The position numbers were made by a program, and so were the translations under genes. The notes beneath the pieces are model-generated. The model made no database searches. It worked only from the letters and a program-made list of their open reading frames with translations, and was not told the DNA's origin. A stretch of DNA of 8,342 bases from Caulobacteraceae bacterium UBA6225 (lineage in GTDB: Bacteria; Pseudomonadota; Alphaproteobacteria; Caulobacterales; Caulobacteraceae), in NCBI GenBank assembly GCA_002441055.1, contig DJWR01000004.1, positions 1 through 8,342 on the forward strand, written 5' to 3'. Positions 5,883 to 8,342 of the stretch are shown one piece after another; the stretch's first letter is position 1; the number at the start of each line of letters is the position of its first letter.

Positions 5883-7379
5883 TCAGGCCAGGACCAGTTT
5901 CAGCTTCAGGGCGTTGGCCAGGGTGGCGGCTCGCTTTGCGGTCTGTTCGCCCAGCAACAGATCCGACCAGCTGTCTGCGGCGCTGAGCCGCAGGGTCTGC
6001 CCATCGATCACCAGCTCGGCCTTGGCCAGCAGGCGGCCGTTGCGGCCTGACAGATCCCCCCCGAGACGCAGCGCCGCCCCCAGCGCACGGGCCCGGGCGC
6101 GACGTTCAACGCTGAGCACACGGTTCAAGGTGTCGGGTTCGGGCAGCTGACTGGAAGCGGAGTGACGGGCGAAGGTCGCCAAGGCCAGAAAGCAGCGCTC
6201 GGCATGAGACATCCCGGCGATCGGGGCTCGCAGGACCTGAGCAAAGGCCAGCTCCGCCCGGTGATCGGGATGCAAGCGGCCCCCAAGATCAGCAAGCCGG
6301 CAAGCTGCGGCGATGAGCAGCGGGTCGCGCGCGCCGAAGACGGGCTCCAGCTCCGCGAAGGCTGGACCCAGCCAAGTTTCCAGGGCCCGCGGCATGTCTC
6401 CCGCCGACAGTCCGCGCATGGTGCTCATGGCTTCGCAGCCTTCCAGCAGCGGATCACGCCTGCGGATCTCTGGGGCCATGCCATTCCACAACAGGCCTTC
6501 GCGCAGCCCAAAGGCTGAGACAACGATCCGTTCGAGCCCCAGCTGCTCGATCAGGGTTTCCAACACCAGGGCGGCATAGGGCAGGGTTTCGTAGCGCTTC
6601 TTCGACAGGCCGACGATCCGCTCAAGGGAGGATCGGGACTGCCGGACCACGAAGCGTGTCAGGTCCAGGGCCTCTGTTCGCGACATCTCATACTGGTGGG
6701 CCACCCGCAGCGGGTAGTCGTTCATAATCATGTGCAGCAGGCCGAGGTTGCGCCAGGCGCCCCCCACGGCGTGAAACTCCCCGCTGGCCAGCGTCCGTGC
6801 GTGGGGAGCCAGGCTTTTGGCGACCTGCTGCCGGGTTTGCTCCAACGCCAGGGGTCTTGGCGCGCCCAGGGCGAAGGGGCCCAGGGGCAGGGTGATCCCC
6901 GGCGCCGGGCCATCCTTGCCGATCCTCACAAGCTCCAGGCTGGAGCCGCCCAGGTCGCCCACCAGACCGGACGCGGCAGGATGACCGGCCAGGACGCCCG
7001 CGGCCGCAAAATAGGCTTCCTCTTCACCTGACAGCACCCTGAGGGGCAGGCCAAGCTCATCGCGGACAAAGGCTGCGAAGCCCGGGCCATCTTCAGCCTC
7101 ACGGACCGCGGCGGTGGCGACCGCGATCACATCATCAGGCGCCCAGTCCTGCAGGATGGCGCGAAACCGACGCAGGGCCCCGACCGCCACCTCCACCCCC
7201 TCGGGCGACAGGCGACCGGTTTCCGCCATGTCACGGCCAAGCCCTGCCAGAGCCTTCTCGTTGTAGACCGTCCAGATGGCGCGGCCCTCGAGGCGGTAGA
7301 TGACCAGACGGACCGAGTTCGAACCGACATCAATCACAGCCGCCTGGCGGCTGTCGGCTCTAGGTTCGGGCGGCGACAT
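5883..7379 (-). CDS. ppx: Exopolyphosphatase, Ppx/GppA family
   Basis: A complete 498-residue protein, normal for proteobacterial Ppx. It removes terminal phosphates from inorganic polyphosphate; family members may also hydrolyse pppGpp. The actin-like ATPase fold occupies about residues 12-300: IDVGSNSVRLV (16-26, first phosphate motif), ATAAVREAEDG (88-98), LSGEEEAYFAAAGV (117-130 region, with the conserved glutamates near 119-121), GDLGGSSLEL (141-150, second phosphate motif) and AVGGAWR (204-210). The rest (about 310-498) is the helical C-terminal region, including a HPDHRAELAF segment near 370-379 typical of alphaproteobacterial Ppx. The ATG at 7377-7379 is the first in frame before the conserved core and lies inside ppk, giving a 20-base overlap. 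No Shine-Dalgarno precedes it, which suggests translational coupling to ppk. A role as GppA cannot be excluded, but the ppk neighbour favours Ppx. Confidence 0.94.
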   Translation of the reverse strand: MSPPEPRADSRQAAVIDVGSNSVRLVIYRLEGRAIWTVYNEKALAGLGRDMAETGRLSPEGVEVAVGALRRFRAILQDWAPDDVIAVATAAVREAEDGPGFAAFVRDELGLPLRVLSGEEEAYFAAAGVLAGHPAASGLVGDLGGSSLELVRIGKDGPAPGITLPLGPFALGAPRPLALEQTRQQVAKSLAPHARTLASGEFHAVGGAWRNLGLLHMIMNDYPLRVAHQYEMSRTEALDLTRFVVRQSRSSLERIVGLSKKRYETLPYAALVLETLIEQLGLERIVVSAFGLREGLLWNGMAPEIRRRDPLLEGCEAMSTMRGLSAGDMPRALETWLGPAFAELEPVFGARDPLLIAAACRLADLGGRLHPDHRAELAFAQVLRAPIAGMSHAERCFLALATFARHSASSQLPEPDTLNRVLSVERRARARALGAALRLGGDLSGRNGRLLAKAELVIDGQTLRLSAADSWSDLLLGEQTAKRAATLANALKLKLVLA

Positions 7380-8342
7380 GATCGATCGCGCGCGGCATGT
7401 CCTTCACACGCTGGCCTCGGCCAGAGAGACTTGGGTTGGTCATGAAATACTCGTGCGCGGAAAAGGCGCTGGGGTGATCCCAGTTGGGATCGCGGGTGTA
7501 GCCGCCCTCGGCGTCCAGGGTCCAGCTTTGCGCTTCGTCCTTCAGGTTGGCGACCATGATCTGTTGCAAAACCTGCTGGTGGACCGTGGGATTTTCCACC
7601 GGCACCAGGCTCTCCACCCGGCGATCGAGGTTACGCGGCATCCAGTCGGCCGAGGATATGAAGACGCGGGCCTTGCTGGAGGGCATGGCGTGGCCGTTGG
7701 CGAAGGCTACGATCCTGGAGTGTTCCAGGAAGCGTCCGACGATGCTCTTGACCCTGATGTTATCCGATAGCCCCCGCACCCCGGGACGCAGGCAGCAGAT
7801 GCCGCGGATCACTAGGTCGATACTGACGCCATCCTGGCTTGCGGCGTACAGGGCGTCGATCACTTCGGGGTCCACCAGGGCGTTCATCTTGGCCCAGATG
7901 GCCGCAGGTTTGCCCGCGCGGGCATTGGCGGCCTCCTGAGCGATCAGAGCGATCAGATCCCGCTTCATGGTGATTGGCGAAAACGACAGGCGCTCGAGCT
8001 TTGTCGGTTGGGCGTAACCCGTGATGAAGTTGAAGACCCTGGAGGAATCCCGCGCCAGCGCCGGGTCCGTCGTGAACAGCGACAGGTCCGTATAGATCCG
8101 CGCGGTCACCGGGTGATAGTTACCCGTGCCGTAGTGGCAGTAGGTGCGAACCTGATCGCCCTCACGCCGCACGACGACCGATAGCTTGGCGTGGGTCTTG
8201 TACTCAACGAAGCCAAAGACCACGTGGACGCCGGCCCGTTCCAGGTCCCTGGCCCACTTCAGATTGGCCTCTTCGTCGAACCGGGCCTTGATCTCGATGA
8301 CTGCGGTGACGTTCTTACCATTCTCGGCCGCCTCGATCAGCG
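7360..8342 (-). CDS. ppk: Polyphosphate kinase 1, C-terminal part (5' end beyond the window)
   Basis: The frame enters from the right edge and gives the last 326 residues before a TAG at 7360-7362; full PPK1 is about 700 residues, so roughly the catalytic C-terminal half is here. The enzyme reversibly polymerises the ATP gamma-phosphate into polyphosphate. FDEEANLKWA (21-30 of the fragment) and THAKLSVVV (49-57) are present; H50 of the fragment, at 8191-8193, corresponds to the phosphorylated histidine 435 of E. coli PPK. RFLEHSRI (203-210) carries H207, corresponding to E. coli H592. GTGNYHPVTARIYTD (71-85) and ISSADWMPRNLDRRVE (228-243) are further family signatures. The phospholipase-D-like catalytic domains therefore look intact. 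The reading frame is continuous to the edge; the GTG at 8223 is internal, not the start. Its 3' end overlaps ppx by 20 bases, an operon arrangement also known in E. coli. Confidence 0.96.
   Translation of the reverse strand, partial: LIEAAENGKNVTAVIEIKARFDEEANLKWARDLERAGVHVVFGFVEYKTHAKLSVVVRREGDQVRTYCHYGTGNYHPVTARIYTDLSLFTTDPALARDSSRVFNFITGYAQPTKLERLSFSPITMKRDLIALIAQEAANARAGKPAAIWAKMNALVDPEVIDALYAASQDGVSIDLVIRGICCLRPGVRGLSDNIRVKSIVGRFLEHSRIVAFANGHAMPSSKARVFISSADWMPRNLDRRVESLVPVENPTVHQQVLQQIMVANLKDEAQSWTLDAEGGYTRDPNWDHPSAFSAHEYFMTNPSLSGRGQRVKDMPRAIDHVAART

Overview
This is a GC-rich stretch of ordinary bacterial chromosome, most likely from an alphaproteobacterium of the Caulobacter/Phenylobacterium group (Caulobacterales). 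The evidence is the family-typical protein sequences, an ndk/purM/rnd/ppx/ppk neighbourhood resembling other alphaproteobacteria, and promoter-like sites of the Caulobacter housekeeping type (TTGACG-like -35, GCTATA-like -10). The genus is inferred from memory of these families, not from a search. I see no insertion sequence, phage gene, CRISPR array, tRNA or rRNA.

Layout, left to right. A tandem-PAS sensor gene on the minus strand runs off the left edge, so its output domain is not visible. Upstream of it on the same strand lies a complete ABC-F ATPase of the YheS type, with a hairpin in the 85-base gap between them. A 263-base intergenic region holds back-to-back candidate promoters for the ABC-F gene (leftward) and ndk (rightward). 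ndk ends in a textbook intrinsic terminator and converges on purM (minus strand). purM and rnd are divergent and share a 94-base promoter region with a symmetric -10 box. rnd converges on ppx, with a long hairpin between them. ppx overlaps the 3' end of ppk, which runs off the right edge.

The genes are mostly housekeeping: nucleotide metabolism (ndk balances NTP pools, purM makes a purine intermediate), RNA processing (rnd), ribosome-associated ATPase (ABC-F) and polyphosphate turnover (ppk makes it, ppx degrades it). They form several small transcription units, not one operon; ppk-ppx is the only clearly coupled pair.

I found no undescribed multi-gene system. The observations most worth a second look are small: the palindromic GCTATAGC box that could fire both purM and rnd, the exact spacing that would make rnd mRNA leaderless, a GANTC methylation site in that promoter, the long imperfect palindrome between rnd and ppx, and a run of eight prolines in the ABC-F factor.
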